Origin: Trichoplusia ni
Lineage: Eukaryota > Arthropoda > Insecta > Lepidoptera > Noctuidae
Direction: 5' to 3'
DNA length: 64,000 nt
Assembly: GCF_003590095.1 (NCBI RefSeq)
Contig: NC_039488.1
Location: forward strand, 2,604,001-2,668,000
Under the pieces are notes generated by a model, which was not told where the DNA came from, did no database searches, and worked only from the letters and a program-made list of their open reading frames with translations. Numbering within the stretch: the first letter of the stretch is position 1; every line of letters begins with the position of its first letter. The position numbers were made by a program, and so were the translations under genes. Below are positions 35,176 through 47,427 of the stretch, piece after piece.

Positions 35176-37155
35176 GTGGGACGGAGCTACAAATGTTAAG
35201 AGTTTTTTTACATAATTTGGTTATGTTTTTTTATAAATAATCAAAGTGACTGGATATGTAAATACTTTATACTTAAAAAATAAGTGAAAGTATTTATACA
35301 ACTGTCTTTATTTTAAGTTTCCTTGAAAATTGTATGCTTTAAAATATTCACAACTTAGGTGCGATCTGCTGTTATTATCAGAAACATTGTTTTTGGGTAT
35401 ATGTATATACAGTTAGTCTAAGAACAATATTAATTTGTTTTCTTGAACTGCCTTCTCTGTTAGGAGACGAAAGTCAACGGTAAAAAAATACATTTCATTC
35501 ATATAAGTCACGTGCCTTTGGACTGTCATCTCCATACGTTCAAGCATATTCTTTTGACGGCGACTGTAAAAATATCACTTGGTTAGTAGCTGTTACACGC
35601 ATCAATTTTATCCAAAAACATCCCCCCTTATCCCTGAAACATGCCGCATTCAGTAACTCTATGCAAGTGAGTGTTATTGTAAAGCGGTGTTTACATCATC
35701 CTGCTTTATAGAACCTGAACGGCTTTGGCACGCAAACAACGCGATGCTTGTTCTATTGTACACCCAATACGTTTGTGTTCTGACGCCATTAATAAGAACA
35801 CTATTGGCATTGATCGATTACCTTTACCTATTAAAGGGGAAGTATGATCACGGCCTAAAAAAAAATGCCTTTTTCTTAAGATGTATGAAAATTACATAAA
35901 AATGATTTTTATAAAGGTTAAAAAAAATCTTAAGACGCTGATTTTGAAGAAGAAAAGTGATATCAATGAAAAAATATAATAAACAAAAGCAACACACCGA
36001 ACTTAATTATTTGCTATGAGTACAAAAGACCCTAAATAATATTAAGACGCTGAATGTTGCTATATAATTTTATAAAATGATTAAATAGAACGATCGTCTA
36101 CAAAACCTTCAAGCTTCTACACTTTTCTAAAACACCAGTTATAGGTATATATGTGCATATTATAATTATTTACTGTTTATTTTGCATTCAATTACCGTTT
36201 ATTTTACAATTGCAAGTGGGTAATCAGTCCTTCATGACTGATTGATCCCAATTTACCTACCACTCCAATTAAAAATATTACAGGTTGTTACATTCCTTTA
36301 ATTACTCTTAAAACAGTCAATTAAGTATAGCAAATATTTTAAACATTCAACGAAAAATATTGACAAGGATTTTAACGAAAACTACGAAAAATAAAACGTT
36401 TTTGCCTTAACATTTTTATTTAAATACTTCAACCATACAAAGTATTTTATTGTAAACAACTTTATGAATATCTGTGATACTGGAAAATCATTTTGAATTT
36501 CGGAATTAAGGTTTTCGCCAGTGAATATATGGCATCCTTCAAAATGAAATGGTTATTTGAGAACGTTGACATATTTTACATGGACTTTGGCTTTGACAGG
36601 TTTAATTTTGGCCAGTAATATCTGCTTAATATCATTAATGTATAATAATTTAGCAAAACGACATATGCACAAAGTTTGGCGGGGTTGTTTTCTCGATGAG
36701 CAAAGCAGCCGTCACTGAATTGAAATAGCGGGCATTCGGACAATATTCAAATTTAGTGCATTTATTTGTAATTCTTACCCCTGTTGGTCATTCGAGAAAA
36801 GTGATTGAAGATAGAAGTAGAACATCTCGATCCAATTCAACCCATCATAGTCCACCGCTTGTTGCAAGTTGCGCCACAAAATCAACATACAACACAAGCA
36901 GAACGTATCACACCTAATTTTCAAACATTTTAAAACTTACATAAAATGAAAGTTATTATTTCACCGAACTAAAATTTAGGGCAACTTCTTACCTCACTTA
37001 CAGAATCCAGTATTAGTAGTGTTTAACTAACGTTGCGATTGGCGAATAGGTAATAAAGTAAGCACATTCCGTTACAGGTCTTCACATAGATAAGGCCAGT
37101 ATAGGGACCTACCGTCATTTCTTTAAGTGATGCCGCTCTAAGCCGAGTATTGTAC
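35176..37155. other. AT-rich non-coding DNA
   Basis: No coding signal or recognised repeat was found. 37085-37155 is more GC-balanced. Confidence 0.5.
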
Positions 37156-37440
37156 TATCTCGCTTCCACAGGTAATCACATTACTGTAAGGCATTGTGGT
37201 AGAACCATGGTTCAAGGTCAACGTTTCTTCTAGCTGTTGAAATAGAAAATTTATTACTTCAACTTTCTGAAATACCATGAGCAATAAACAGTAGCATAAT
37301 TAAAATAATCAAATAAGATTGTTAACTGTTTTCCTAAAGTATGCTCTCCTGCCTGTACATACTATGATTGTTAAAAGCAGCACTTTCCATATTGTGGAAG
37401 CAGGACAGCGCAATACAACGTGCATAGCGACGTCTCTCTT
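37156..37440. repeat. Possible foldback element bounded by 'TGTGGAAGC' arms
   Basis: tatctcgcttccaca (37156-37170) faces tgtggaagcaggaca (37393-37407) about 220 bp away, as imperfect inverted arms. The right arm continues with 'gcatagcgacgtctctctt', like copies at 12612 and 22504. It may be a MITE or two unrelated fragments. Confidence 0.4.
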
Positions 37441-37682
37441 TAAAACGATAACGAGTGCCGTTTGAATTGCTCATAGTACAGGTAACTTTAGTTTTACAAC
37501 CCATGCGGCACTATTAGCAGCTCGTTTTCTTTCGCAGCCTTTAAAATACCACCTTGACTATTTGATTACTAATTTACTGGAAATTATAGTATATTCAACA
37601 TTTTAAGAACTTTGACTTCTTGAACTAATTTTTGTTTTTTTTTAGGGTCTTCTCAATAGTTGTGTTCGAATGCTCAAACCTT

Positions 37683-37730
37683 TCCTGCACGGGAAGAGGC
37701 GGACCAGCAGTGGGGCGCATATAGGCTAGT
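37683..37730 (+). mobile_element. LINE 3'-end fragment ('ccagcagtgggg')
   Basis: 'tgcacgggaagaggcgg' and 'accagcagtggggcgcatat', followed by 'aggcta', resemble the end of RTE-type LINEs just past the reverse transcriptase ORF. Only about 50 bases survive. Confidence 0.5.
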
Positions 37731-38265
37731 ATTATTTAATGAATTATTGTATTAAAATAATTATTTTTCTTTGTAGAAGAAATAGTTTTTTCCATAATCC
37801 AGATTTGTGCCTACTAATTTAAATAATATTTTACATTAAATCTCGTCCACACGTAACGCTCACTTCTAATTCTTTATTTCCTTTTAAGTAGTGCCTTTTT
37901 AAGTGACAATAATGGTCAAGGGCCTTCTACTAATGTTGGTTGCCAGTTTCGCAAAGCTACGACTGGTATTAAGCTTCATAAAGAGATTTCATAAAACGAC
38001 AGATAGCCTGTAGCGATCACGAACACATCATTTTCGAGAGTATAAAGAGAATCCGTTAGCACGCAGAAAAACCTGAAAGTAGGACACCTACCACTTACCT
38101 AACATGGAGGATTAATACGCATTGCCATGTACCGACACCTACCAGATAACGTAGCACTGCGGTTTCAATAGGACTCGTCTCAAAAACTCTTAAAGTAAAA
38201 GATTAAATAAAATAAACCGACAATAACCCACCTCATGAAGAAAGACAGCTCATGAACCAATCTTA
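37731..38265. other. AT-rich non-coding DNA
   Basis: Nothing recognised. Confidence 0.5.
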
Positions 38266-38556
38266 TCATCAAACAAAGCTAAAATATATTTGATTAAGTC
38301 ATTAACATTCTATTTCAGTGCGCTTTCATTCGGGTTCCTATTCGAGTATTTTTACCGTATTTTCCCCACTTTTATCCCCACAGCTTTTGAAGGGCTCAAG
38401 GAATTTTAATCAAGATGTCTAAGAATACTCTCACATAATTCAGCTTTAACACAAAACAAACTAAATTGAAATCACTCAATCCGTTCAGGAGCAATGATGC
38501 CGTAGACAGACACTTCAAACTTATGACATTCCTCTTTTGCGTCAGGCTTTAAAAAC
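38266..38556 (+). mobile_element. Retroelement 3'-end repeat, family G copy 2 (diverged)
   Basis: It aligns with 24751-25053, including the 'gtgcgctttcatt' block and the tail 'caatccgttcaggagcaatg', 'atgccgtagacagacac', 'cttttgcgtcagg'. It is non-coding. Confidence 0.6.
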
Positions 38557-39286
38557 TACTACACTGTGAAAGAGAGCGATACCAAAAACCGTAGTGTTTC
38601 GTCTTGCTCCTACAAATGCATCAAACTTACTTTAAGAGACCATGGTAGGCCTTCAGGTTACTAGGTCATCATGAGATCCCAAAAAATCCCATAAAATACT
38701 TACTCGATCTTATATCATCAATGCGAGTGCAAATTCGACGCAATAAAAATTTCATTACGCGCATGGGCGACCCGCGGAGAGAGCCGTTACATATATTTAA
38801 TATTACGATCTTTTATTAAAATTTTATCAGCCGCTTGGCCGGGAGATCATCGTGGTATACAGAAAATATTCATTTATTTTTGTAATTGAACTCTGGGAAC
38901 ATGTGGACTGGGATGTGGAATCGTGTTCAACTGATTTTCAGAATACTGGAATTTGAATACAGAATGTAATATGAATTTGGAGAAAGAAATTAGTCAGCTG
39001 ATTGTTCTAGCCAGAACATGGAGTTATTTATTCATGCTCGCAATCATACTTCGAATATTAAATTAGCTTTATCCTCTTTCTGGTTGTTGTCTGACCCTTT
39101 GTTTTAATTTAGATAGTTGCGTCGGTCTCGTGACACTATCTTGTACTGAGGGTTTCGTACAAATACCAAAAAACAAATCGGTTTGGGAAAGGATATATGT
39201 GACGTACCCACAAACATTTGTCACCCAACAAAATCAAAACCAAGATCACAAAACAAATTCATAACCGTAGCAACATCGATTGAATG
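38557..39286. other. Non-coding DNA
   Basis: Nothing was recognised apart from a moderately GC-rich patch at 38755-38785. Confidence 0.5.
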
Positions 39287-39402
39287 TGGCTAGTCTAGTC
39301 GGGTTCATGAGATACAGCCTAGTGATGGACGGTCGCACGGAGAGCAGTAAGTAGCTTAGTAATATGATTCCATTTTACTCCTTTGGGTACGGAAACCTTA
39401 AA
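39287..39402 (+). mobile_element. 'ccctttgggtacgg' repeat, copy F3
   Basis: 'gggttcatgagatacagcc', 'gtgatggacggtcgcacgg', 'cttagtaata', 'ttttactcctttgggtacgg' and 'aaacctta' follow the same order as copy F1. Confidence 0.65.
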
Positions 39403-39746
39403 TCTTGCTATGAGGAAAACTAATAATAGGCATAGGCATTTGCTTATTTTCCCGGATGCAATCGACATCCCTATGAAAAGATGTACCGGGCAAAAACTAC
39501 TTAATAATGTAGGATAACAAATAAAATGAGACAATATAATAATCGGAACTTCAATAAATAAAAGCTAAATGAAAATTGGCCTCCGAAAATTACGAATTCT
39601 GTAATTATTTTCGTTTGTGACTGATCCGTGATCATCTGGCATCATATTAAACTTCAGTTCACTTGTAATTAATTACCTACAGTATGACTTACCTGTTTAT
39701 TACTGATAAATTTATTTTTTCTTTGAAAAAAAAAACAACTTCCGCA

Positions 39747-39922
39747 TTAAGGAATTTAATCCTTGTGTCGCGGGGGGTTTTACAAACATACAAATCATAT
39801 GCACAAAGATACCCAGACTCAGAACAAGCATTCGTGCATCACACAAATGCTTGTCCTACGCGGGGATCGAACCCGCGAAACGTCGCGACTCGCGCACTGA
39901 TGGTTTGGTGTGGTGACCACAA
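39747..39922 (-). mobile_element. tRNA-derived SINE (HaSE-like), copy S4
   Basis: This inverted copy retains the 3' end (ggaatttaatccttgtgtcg on the plus strand), the 'gcatgtgattt'-type body and an intact B box. On the minus strand the B box reads cgggttcgatccccgcg (about 39861-39877). The A-box end is degraded. It is the best-preserved B box of the five copies. Confidence 0.8.
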
Positions 39923-39967
39923 CAGACCGATACAAAGATAAATAGCATTGTTACACTTCGTTCATCT

Positions 39968-40125
39968 TTTTAGGAATAATAATAAAATCCTATCCCGAAG
40001 GCTCCGCTGTCTATGTATTTAACGAGCCGTCTGTCTACCTGTCTGTCCGTCCGACTATCAACACTATCAACAGGCAGATTATGTATGTCTGTTGAAGCCA
40101 TAACAACAAATACTAAATCATAAAT
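39968..40125 (-). mobile_element. 'ccctttgggtacgg' repeat, copy F5 (inverted)
   Basis: 'tttttaggaata', 'gaaggctccgctgtc', 'gtctacctgtctgtccgtcc' and 'ccataacaacaaatactaaa' are, in order, the blocks of the inverted family. The central part is shuffled or deleted. Confidence 0.5.
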
Positions 40126-40845
40126 TATTTTCTAACACTTTATGACAAAATAATCTATTATTTGTCTGGTTGTATGGTACATACACATTGTGACGTGTAG
40201 ACAAAAGCTCTCAGTCCCCAACTAAAGTGAAGTGAGTAATTTGCTAATGGCCTATTAAAAACAGTAAAATGCCATTAAACGTGACTCCTTGTGTCAATAT
40301 GCCTGTGATTATGAGAAAACATGTTCGCTAAATTTTGTCAAACTTAATTTCAAGAACGGCTCGGAACGATGGGCCCTTAATTAATGTGTGTACATGACAT
40401 TACACACGTTGACACACAGTGAAGTTGCTGTGGTGAAGTGAAGGCTCAATTTAATTTAAATATTATTTTACTGTTTTTTTTTCTTCATTTTTTTTTGCTC
40501 TGGCATTGAACATTGAAACGTCAGTTTTTAATTTGTCAGCATCAATTAAAAATTTTAAGTACAAATAGACCTTAAGAAGAAATTTATTTGCTTTCATTTC
40601 GAAATTTTAGGAAACGAAAAATTACTTTGAGGAGCCACTTAAACACTGTTTTGTAGATCTAGACTCCAACACTAATTACGGCAGTACTTAACATAGTTAA
40701 TGATTAATTATTTACGAATTAATTATCGGGCTTCAATTAATATATATTTTATCACTATTTTTTGCAGAGCGAAAAGGTGCTTTTCATTCCCTTATAACAA
40801 ATTAATTAACTACGTAGTCAAACGCAAAAAGTAACTTTCGACTGC
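40126..40845. other. AT-rich non-coding DNA
   Basis: Nothing recognised. Confidence 0.5.
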
Positions 40846-41022
40846 ACTTACAGCCGAGTGGTTGAGGTCCAAAGCTACTGAGCGCGGAGTGTCGCGGGCT
40901 CGATCCCCACATAGGACAAGCATTTGTGTGATTTACGAATGCTTGTCCTGAGACTGGGTGTCTTTTTGCATGTGACTTTAATGTTTGTGTAACACAATGC
41001 GACACAAGGATTCAATTCCATA
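40846..41022 (+). mobile_element. tRNA-derived SINE (HaSE-like), copy S5
   Basis: This is a near full-length copy. The A box cagccgagtggttgagg is at 40851-40867 and the B box ggctcgatccccac is at about 40897-40910. 'aggacaagcatttgtgtga', 'acgaatgcttgtcctgagac', 'gggtgtctttttgcatgtga' and the 3' end 'cgacacaaggattcaattcc' follow. Minus-strand open frames here are artefacts of the SINE. Confidence 0.82.
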
Positions 41023-41124
41023 AAAAGGTAGTATTTAAAGACAAAACACGATCTCATATGAAAATCGACACAGTTATCACTAGTCACATAGAACTCTCTT
41101 TGCTAAGATTCTCTTTTATAGTAT

Positions 41125-41345
41125 ACCAGCTTTTCGCCCGCGGCTTCGCTCGCGTCGATGTCGGTTACATCGCGTTTCCAAGAGAACTCTTCAAAAGTCC
41201 GGGATAAAAACTATCCTATGTTCTTTCTCAAGGTCAACTCTATCTCTGTACCAAATTTCACTAAAATCAGTTTAGTGGTTCAGAGGTGAAAGCGTAACAG
41301 ACAGACAGACAGAGTTACTTTCGCATTTATAATATTAGTAGGGTT
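41125..41345 (+). mobile_element. RTE-type LINE 3' tail / SINE-like repeat, second family
   Basis: 'agcttttcgcccgcggcttc', 'ctatgttctttctcaaggtc', 'accaaatttcactaaaatca', 'acagacagacagac' and 'cgcatttataatattagtag' are the hallmarks of a second abundant Lepidopteran retroelement tail. It is distinct in sequence from family A but has the same head and tail logic. Non-coding. Confidence 0.72.
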
Positions 41346-44300
41346 AGCACTTAGAACACCTCAACACCCACTAGACCGGTAAAACTTAAACAAATAAAGG
41401 CCCTATTAAAATCATTTAAACCCTTATAAACTGCGTCACGCATTATAAATTCGTTCATATGTTTTATAGGTTAGTTACGACTGTAATTAAAATGCGTATA
41501 ACTTGCGTAGGAACTGGCACTAAGTTATATGACGCGTAATCAGATCAAGGTTTCATAAATACATCCAGTTTCATCAAGATTTTACATGTTATTACGTCAT
41601 CAGAGTTCGTGAACCTAAGTATGAAAATACGTTATTAATTTTAATTTATTTTATAGTTAATATAACTCACATTATCAAAGTTTTCTTTTCTTTTCTTATT
41701 GTAAAAAGCTCGTTTATGTGTATTACAATAACATACAAATAGATATTACTTACTATTATAAAATCCACAAATATAATTTAAGGATAAAGTTTTAATGAAT
41801 AGGCATAATTGCACTTAGCACAAAATAATTAGTTAATTAAGGTTCTAATGAGCGTTCAAACAACAATTTTTTGCTCAAGCACAAGAAAAACATATGGGTT
41901 CAAAAAGGCCCGGTTTCATGGAGCTAAGTTTCCGAAAGAAATACAGATTTTAAATGTCAGTGCTCAGTTTAACTTAAAGAGTATTTTCCATACTTTCTGA
42001 CGCTGTTCCTCAAGAGAACCTACATTTAAGTGCAGGAAGGAAGACATCCCGCGTAACTCGCGCCTGATACGCAGTTGATACTCTTCGCAACTCACATAGA
42101 TCAGGAGGCAACGGAAATTTTCCCCTTATCCAAAGCAAAGAGCACATAAAGTATTGATCCATCGCCTTTTACGGGATTGTGGGATGGTAATAACGAGACA
42201 TTATTGCCTAAATAAGGAGCCGTATGCCTCATAAAATTCAACTTCCTTCGAATCTGTGAAATAATCAAAGTATTATTGAATCATAAATCTTTATCACCGC
42301 CTCCAAAGGCGACGTATCGTGGCCTCTATGTGAATATTTGGTAAGTTTCTCGCTCACTTTTACGAGCAACTAATATTAGGACTTTTAAATATTCATGGCG
42401 CTACGGTTTGTTCACACATGCATAAATTTAACAACAGAGATTCGGATCTGATGTATAGAATTTCGTGCAACAGTAATACATCCATCAATCAAGCTATCGT
42501 TGGTTCGTTAGAGCCATACCGTTGTTTGTCCCGTGGGTGGATCGGACACGGTCCTCCCAAGAGATTGGAAACACTAGCTGTGCAATTTTATTCGAGACTT
42601 TAACACTGGTTCTGTTTCGATAGCGAAAATTGAACGGATATTTTCTTGTTCAAACATCAATTTTTGGTAGGGAAGCTGCTATTATTTGACGGCGAGAATA
42701 CACACAATGAAAATAAAGGGAGCTTTTGTTTCATATTCTAGCAACGAGCTACGTAAACTGGCTATGTCCAGCAGAAAACAGCTGAATGCTGTTTTATGTC
42801 GAGTTGATTAAAACAGGGACTACCTACGCTTTGCCAATACTAATATAAGAGGAAGATAAATTATGCGAACGAAGCATCCACCTAATTAATATAATGGCAA
42901 GGAAAAATGTAAACAATCTCAAATATTAAGTAGGGATATATCGCAATTCCAATATATTGGATAAAAAGGTAATTTCTTTTAAAATACCTCGTGTGGCAAC
43001 ATCGTCCCAAAATACGTTTAAGGATATAACAATACGTCCCGAATTTTGGCTACCGGGGTCTGGCTCGGCGCTCGCCGGCGGGCTTTCATCTTACAGATTA
43101 ATTTTAAATTAGATGAGATTAACATCCGCCGAATCTGTATCGCTGTCATTTTTAATTAATCTGCCTTTAGACTTTGGTTACCTTGATGTAACGATACCCG
43201 ATTTCTGTCGAAAATCGACCTGATTAAACAATTACGTGGAAAATGAATAGGTTCATTTGATGTTACTTAATGGATTGGGTGTGGCCTTAGCCCAGCACTT
43301 GGGTAGTATCAGCTCCGGAACAGAAATTGGAATATAGAAAATAATTGGTACTTTGTAACCACATAAACAAACTAATACACTTCTTCTTCGTGAAGACGCA
43401 TGAGTATCCAGTGTTAAATGTACGCAATAATTGTGGAACATCATTTTGTATTAAAAAGTAACTTTCATTTATATACACTTGGTTTATATTGTATACCAAT
43501 AAGTTTAAAGTCAACATAAACAAAGGCTTTACAGCAGTATCTTTCATTTCAAATAATCCTCCTACATATCATATTCCACCCCAGTCTCCTATACAAAACA
43601 TCCAAATACACTGCATTGAAACCTCAATATGACAGATTAGGTCCACTACATATTACTCCCAGATAAACCAAAAGTTCCGTCCACTATTTTCATCCATACA
43701 TATACGAAAGCCTTTGTGAAGCATACGACCCCAACAGATTGTCCGCATCGCGATTGCACTGGATTACAAACCGATGAAAAATTCCGCGAATACAGACAGA
43801 AAATCGTAAATTGAATAGAAACGTAGTTTGCTACAGAATCATCCTGGCTTTGTTTTACCATTTCGTAAATGTATTGTGTTCAGAATCATGTTGTTGGACT
43901 AAAATGTTGTAATACTGAGACGTTAATGTTAGGACTATAGACGAGTAGTACGTGCGAAAGTAAGAAATCTATTTAGTATATGCGCTATATAGTAACCACA
44001 AAAGTAATTAATAGATTTAGTGCGCATTAGCTAATAAAAAACAGGTCAATTGGTAGACAAAAGTAGTAGGCAAAGAATTTCAAAAGCTGAGTGTCAAATA
44101 AATTTAAACCGAGCTGAAATTATTTGACAAACAAGAAAGTTTAGCTCGGCTAAGATTTTGAATACGATTTGGTGTTTAGGTATAAATAAAGATAAGAATT
44201 CAACTGAGTAGGCTTATTAGAAAATTGTTAATAAGCATTTAAATTAAAGGAATAATAATGGCCAAGACGCCATGAAGCAAATTGAAATTGTCATTTTAAA

Positions 44301-44756
44301 TCAATTTAGCATCTTTAACTTCTGATTTCAAAAAATCTAAATGTTCATACTAGAAATAATCATACAACCCCTTTGCTCATATAGCCAATAAAAGCATAAA
44401 TCCTAATTGGGTCACTTGTTTTAGCAACAATGTAAATTTAGTTCAAGAAATACTCTAGCCGTGCGTGCCAAGTTTCCATGTTGCCTGTTCAACGGCTCAG
44501 AAACCGATACCAAGTGATGTAACATAAGGTTTTCTTTTGTAACTAAACGAGGTTGTATATCAAATATGTAGATGAAATGAGGTTCGTTAACTTTGTAATG
44601 TTTAACCGAAATAGAGAGGAATATTATGTAAGAAATGTTTCGGGAATTGAGTATGACCAGATTTAAAGCAGAAACCTTCTAGACGTATTGGGAGTGAGTA
44701 GCACATCATTTGAAATGTTGATTCTACCCTGAGGAACTGCAAATGATCGTGACACA
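41346..44756. other. Non-coding DNA with scattered GC-richer patches
   Basis: GC-richer patches lie at 42290-42330 and 43030-43095 (ggctcggcgctcgccggcgg). Frames of 60-86 codons on both strands lack codon bias and motifs. No mobile element was recognised. Confidence 0.45.
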
Positions 44757-44800
44757 AACATTTATCTTGGGTGGAAATCGAACACAAGACCGATAGGCCA
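44757..44800 (-). mobile_element. Decayed tRNA-derived SINE head (inverted)
   Basis: 'gggtggaaatcgaacacaag' is the reverse of a degenerate B box. It resembles the clearer copy at 52652-52745. Confidence 0.35.
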
Positions 44801-44821
44801 GCCTGATCTTCGAAAACCTTC

Positions 44822-45014
44822 ATCTCGTGAATCGTGATAGCTAGATAGTTAGCAGATGACGTAAAAATGTTATTGCCGCTATAAGAAAAATAGCAAAAGA
44901 TAAGCAAAGGTGGTTGCGGTTAGAAATCTGTCTCACAATTGATTTCTTTTTCTATAGTCTACTTGTACGGAACAATCCGGGTCGCGAAGTTCAACTCACA
45001 CTTGACCGGTTTTT
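44822..45014 (-). mobile_element. 'ccctttgggtacgg' repeat, copy F6 (inverted, other half)
   Basis: 'tctcgtgaatcgtgatagct', 'gccgctataag', 'acggaacaatccggg' and 'actcacacttgaccggtttt' are the reverse complement of the half of the family that ends with a 'ccgg...aagtgcgagtc' block (seen also at 23145). Confidence 0.55.
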
Positions 45015-45751
45015 CAAAATAATTGTTTTTTTATTTATTCAGAGACCACGCATTCCTGTTTCACTTATCTACGAGTACCTTGCAAACCATTTTATCTTAT
45101 TTTAGATAATATTTCTAACCTTTTAGTTATTTGAAGACTGACCAATTTAGAAATGTTGCCATAAATAAATTATAAGAATAGTCTCACCCACAATATAAGT
45201 TATTTTAGTTGTCTGTGGGCGTACAGGACACTGCAGCCCACGAGTATAGATGTTTATTAATACATTAAATAAATTAAATAATCTTAACCCAAAGCTTTAT
45301 CATATTAGAATTGAGAAGCTACCGGTAAATTTTAGATACAATTGTTGCCAACTACGTACTACTTAAAAGACGATTAAACAATATAAGAAATAATACAAAA
45401 AATAAAATCGAAAGCTCTCAACTTGGTTGTAACGGTACGCGGACTGCAAATCTGATTAAAATCGGTTAACATAAATATTAAGTAGATATAATTAATATTA
45501 AATGTTAAAACAAAAATTCTTATTTTATTTAATTTAATGAGTACAGCCCACAACTTAATACTTATTTGTACAAATGGTACCAACAAAGTTTCATGATCAG
45601 AAATAACTTCGTTACTCATAAACACTTACCTAAAATCACTTATTTCCTTTAACGCGAATCTACAAAGTGAAAACTACAACATCAAACAACGGGTCCTTTG
45701 GAAAACAAATATTTTATTAAAGGAGAGTTCAATTGAGGCCGTATTCATTTT
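45015..45751. other. AT-rich non-coding DNA
   Basis: Nothing recognised. Confidence 0.5.
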
Positions 45752-45753
45752 AG

Positions 45754-45807
45754 AGCGATTGCATCAAGCGCCCGACAGTATCGGGTGGCTGTGATGCTGC
45801 AATCTCT
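45754..45807. repeat. Imperfect ~54-nt hairpin
   Basis: The arms 'gattgcatcaagcgcccga' and 'tcgggtggctgtgatgctgc'+'aatc' pair around a 5-base loop (cagta), with about 20 base pairs and two small bulges, by manual folding. The block is GC-richer than its surroundings. It could be a small hairpin RNA or a symmetric regulatory element. The loop is short for a classical microRNA precursor. Confidence 0.4.
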
Positions 45808-45850
45808 ATTACCATGTGCCATTATACACACTACCGTCTAATATACTAAA

Positions 45851-46142
45851 ACAATACTAATATATTAAGCTGAAAAGTTTGTTTGTTTGAACGAGCTAAT
45901 AGGAGCGAAGCTACAACGGAAAATGTGGAAAAAACTGGGGAAAATTATTCATCTTCGAAGGCTTCCGTTGCATGCGCTGCGAAAACGATTCAAGATACCT
46001 AAAAAACATGTATAAAAGAATTCCAAAAAAAAATCTAACAAATACTTACAAAAGTTCAGACTCTAAAAACTTTACCGATTAAAAAAAAACATAACTTACA
46101 TCTTTCTAACCCCGCGAACAAAGTCGCGGGGCAACAGCTAGT
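45851..46142 (-). mobile_element. Family A repeat, copy 5 (inverted)
   Basis: It starts 'actaatatattaagctgaaa' and ends 'cgcggggcaacagctagt', the reverse of copies 1-4. Its middle is rearranged: the 'gtagttcctgagattagcgc' block is missing. Confidence 0.72.
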
Positions 46143-46289
46143 CCGTATACACCGTGATTTTTAGTCGTCTTAAAAAAGCAGCCCAGTTCGTGTATCCAAT
46201 GACCAGAACACGTTCATGATAAAAAATAGGTAATTATGAGATTTGAATAAAAAAATGCATTTTTTATTCAATATTATGATGCAATTCGT

Positions 46290-46525
46290 AGCTTCTTAGA
46301 AACGCAGCTCTGTTGCGAGCGCGGTCCGAGCCTTGTAACAATGGTGAGGGGCGCGGGCGGCGGCGTTTTGATCATTTTTAAGAGTATTTTCAGATTTCTC
46401 TTGTTTAATTTTTCTTCGTACTTATTATCTTAGTTGGTGATGAAAAAATAATAATCGCGCCGAGGGGTATTTTACGTCGGATACATGAACTGGGCTCCTT
46501 TTGTAAGACGGCTAAAACATCACCG
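46290..46525 (+). promoter_or_regulatory. GC-rich upstream region of a candidate promoter
   Basis: 46300-46360 is strongly GC-rich (tgcgagcgcggtccgagcct, then ggggcgcgggcggcggcg) and sits about 200 bp upstream of a TATA box. The region between is AT-rich, with a second GC patch at 46455-46500. Confidence 0.35.
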
Positions 46526-46550
46526 TATATAAAAGCAGAGTTAGGTTGCA
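46526..46550 (+). promoter_or_regulatory. Candidate core promoter: TATA box and initiator
   Basis: TATATAAAAG (46526-46535) fits the TATAWAAR consensus. TTGCAGTT (46546-46553) resembles the arthropod initiator TCAGTY, with A+1 at about 46550. The spacing of about 24 bases is slightly short of the usual 28-31, so the true start could be a few bases further on. Confidence 0.4.
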
Positions 46551-46648
46551 GTTTTGATTTATAAGTCCTGTGCTTTTAGAGTAAAAACCAGAGGTGTGAT
46601 TCGGACTTACACAGTGAAGGTTTCGTGTCCGATTTTCTGATGTCGGTC
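46550..46648 (+). other. Candidate first exon (5' UTR plus possible start codon)
   Basis: From the putative start site the sequence runs about 99 bases to GTAAGT (46649-46654), a consensus 5' splice donor. The only ATG in it (46640-46642) would give three codons, Met-Ser-Val, before the donor in phase 0. A first exon with only a few codons behind a TATA box is common in insect genes for secreted products such as cuticle proteins. No downstream exon was recognised in the window, so the product is unknown. It could equally be non-coding RNA or chance. Confidence 0.33.
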
Positions 46649-46654
46649 GTAAGT

Positions 46655-47427
46655 TTACGTTTTATTTTTTTTTCTATATTTATAACACAATATATTACTA
46701 ATTGAAAAAAAATCATGAGGGTAGGTCAAGATTTGTCTTAAGAATATTCTTCCAAGAAAATGTTCTTTAATTAATTGTTACGAAATCTGTTAAGTTTTAA
46801 ATGTTTTCGACACCCATCATTAATAACACGAATTTAAATTGAATGTAAAACATATGAGTTAATTTCAATTTTTATTTATCTACTATAAAATTAAGCACAG
46901 AATAAAACTATCACTGTCGGCTTTATTCTAAATATGTGTTAAATATTGTAGATAAGATTGAATAAAAATGTAACCTCATCATAAGATTCTAATCTAATTA
47001 CTCTAGTTATGCAGTAAAAAACATGCAAGAATCAATAAAACATCATTACGGATCATTCATTACATAATCAGTCGATATAATCTCAACTACATCGCAAGTT
47101 CAAAAGCTGAACAATGCTTAACAAGAATTTATTCCCACTTGTTCAATTATTTTCAAATTAGCCGTAGATAGAAAACATTAACGATTACATAACTGAACAA
47201 ATTGATCAAGCTAGTGGGAACAAAGAAACATAAATAAAGTCGATTGATTGACTATTAAATTACCATTGGAATGTTATTGATGATCTATTAAAAATGTATT
47301 GTTGAAATTGTAATGGAATCAAATACAATATACCTAATTAAGTCTATTAGATTACCCACTAAGAAAATTAATAGATATTTTTCGTTACTCTAAGGCTATT
47401 TAAATAATTTTAAATACAACAACATAC
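46655..47427. other. AT-rich non-coding DNA (intron if the promoter is real)
   Basis: No second exon was recognised. Confidence 0.5.

Noticed and set aside
39684..41087. Cys/His/Arg-containing frames with similar peptides on both strands near 39.8 and 40.9 kb
   Set aside because: The similarity comes from two copies of the same SINE in opposite orientations, not from related proteins.
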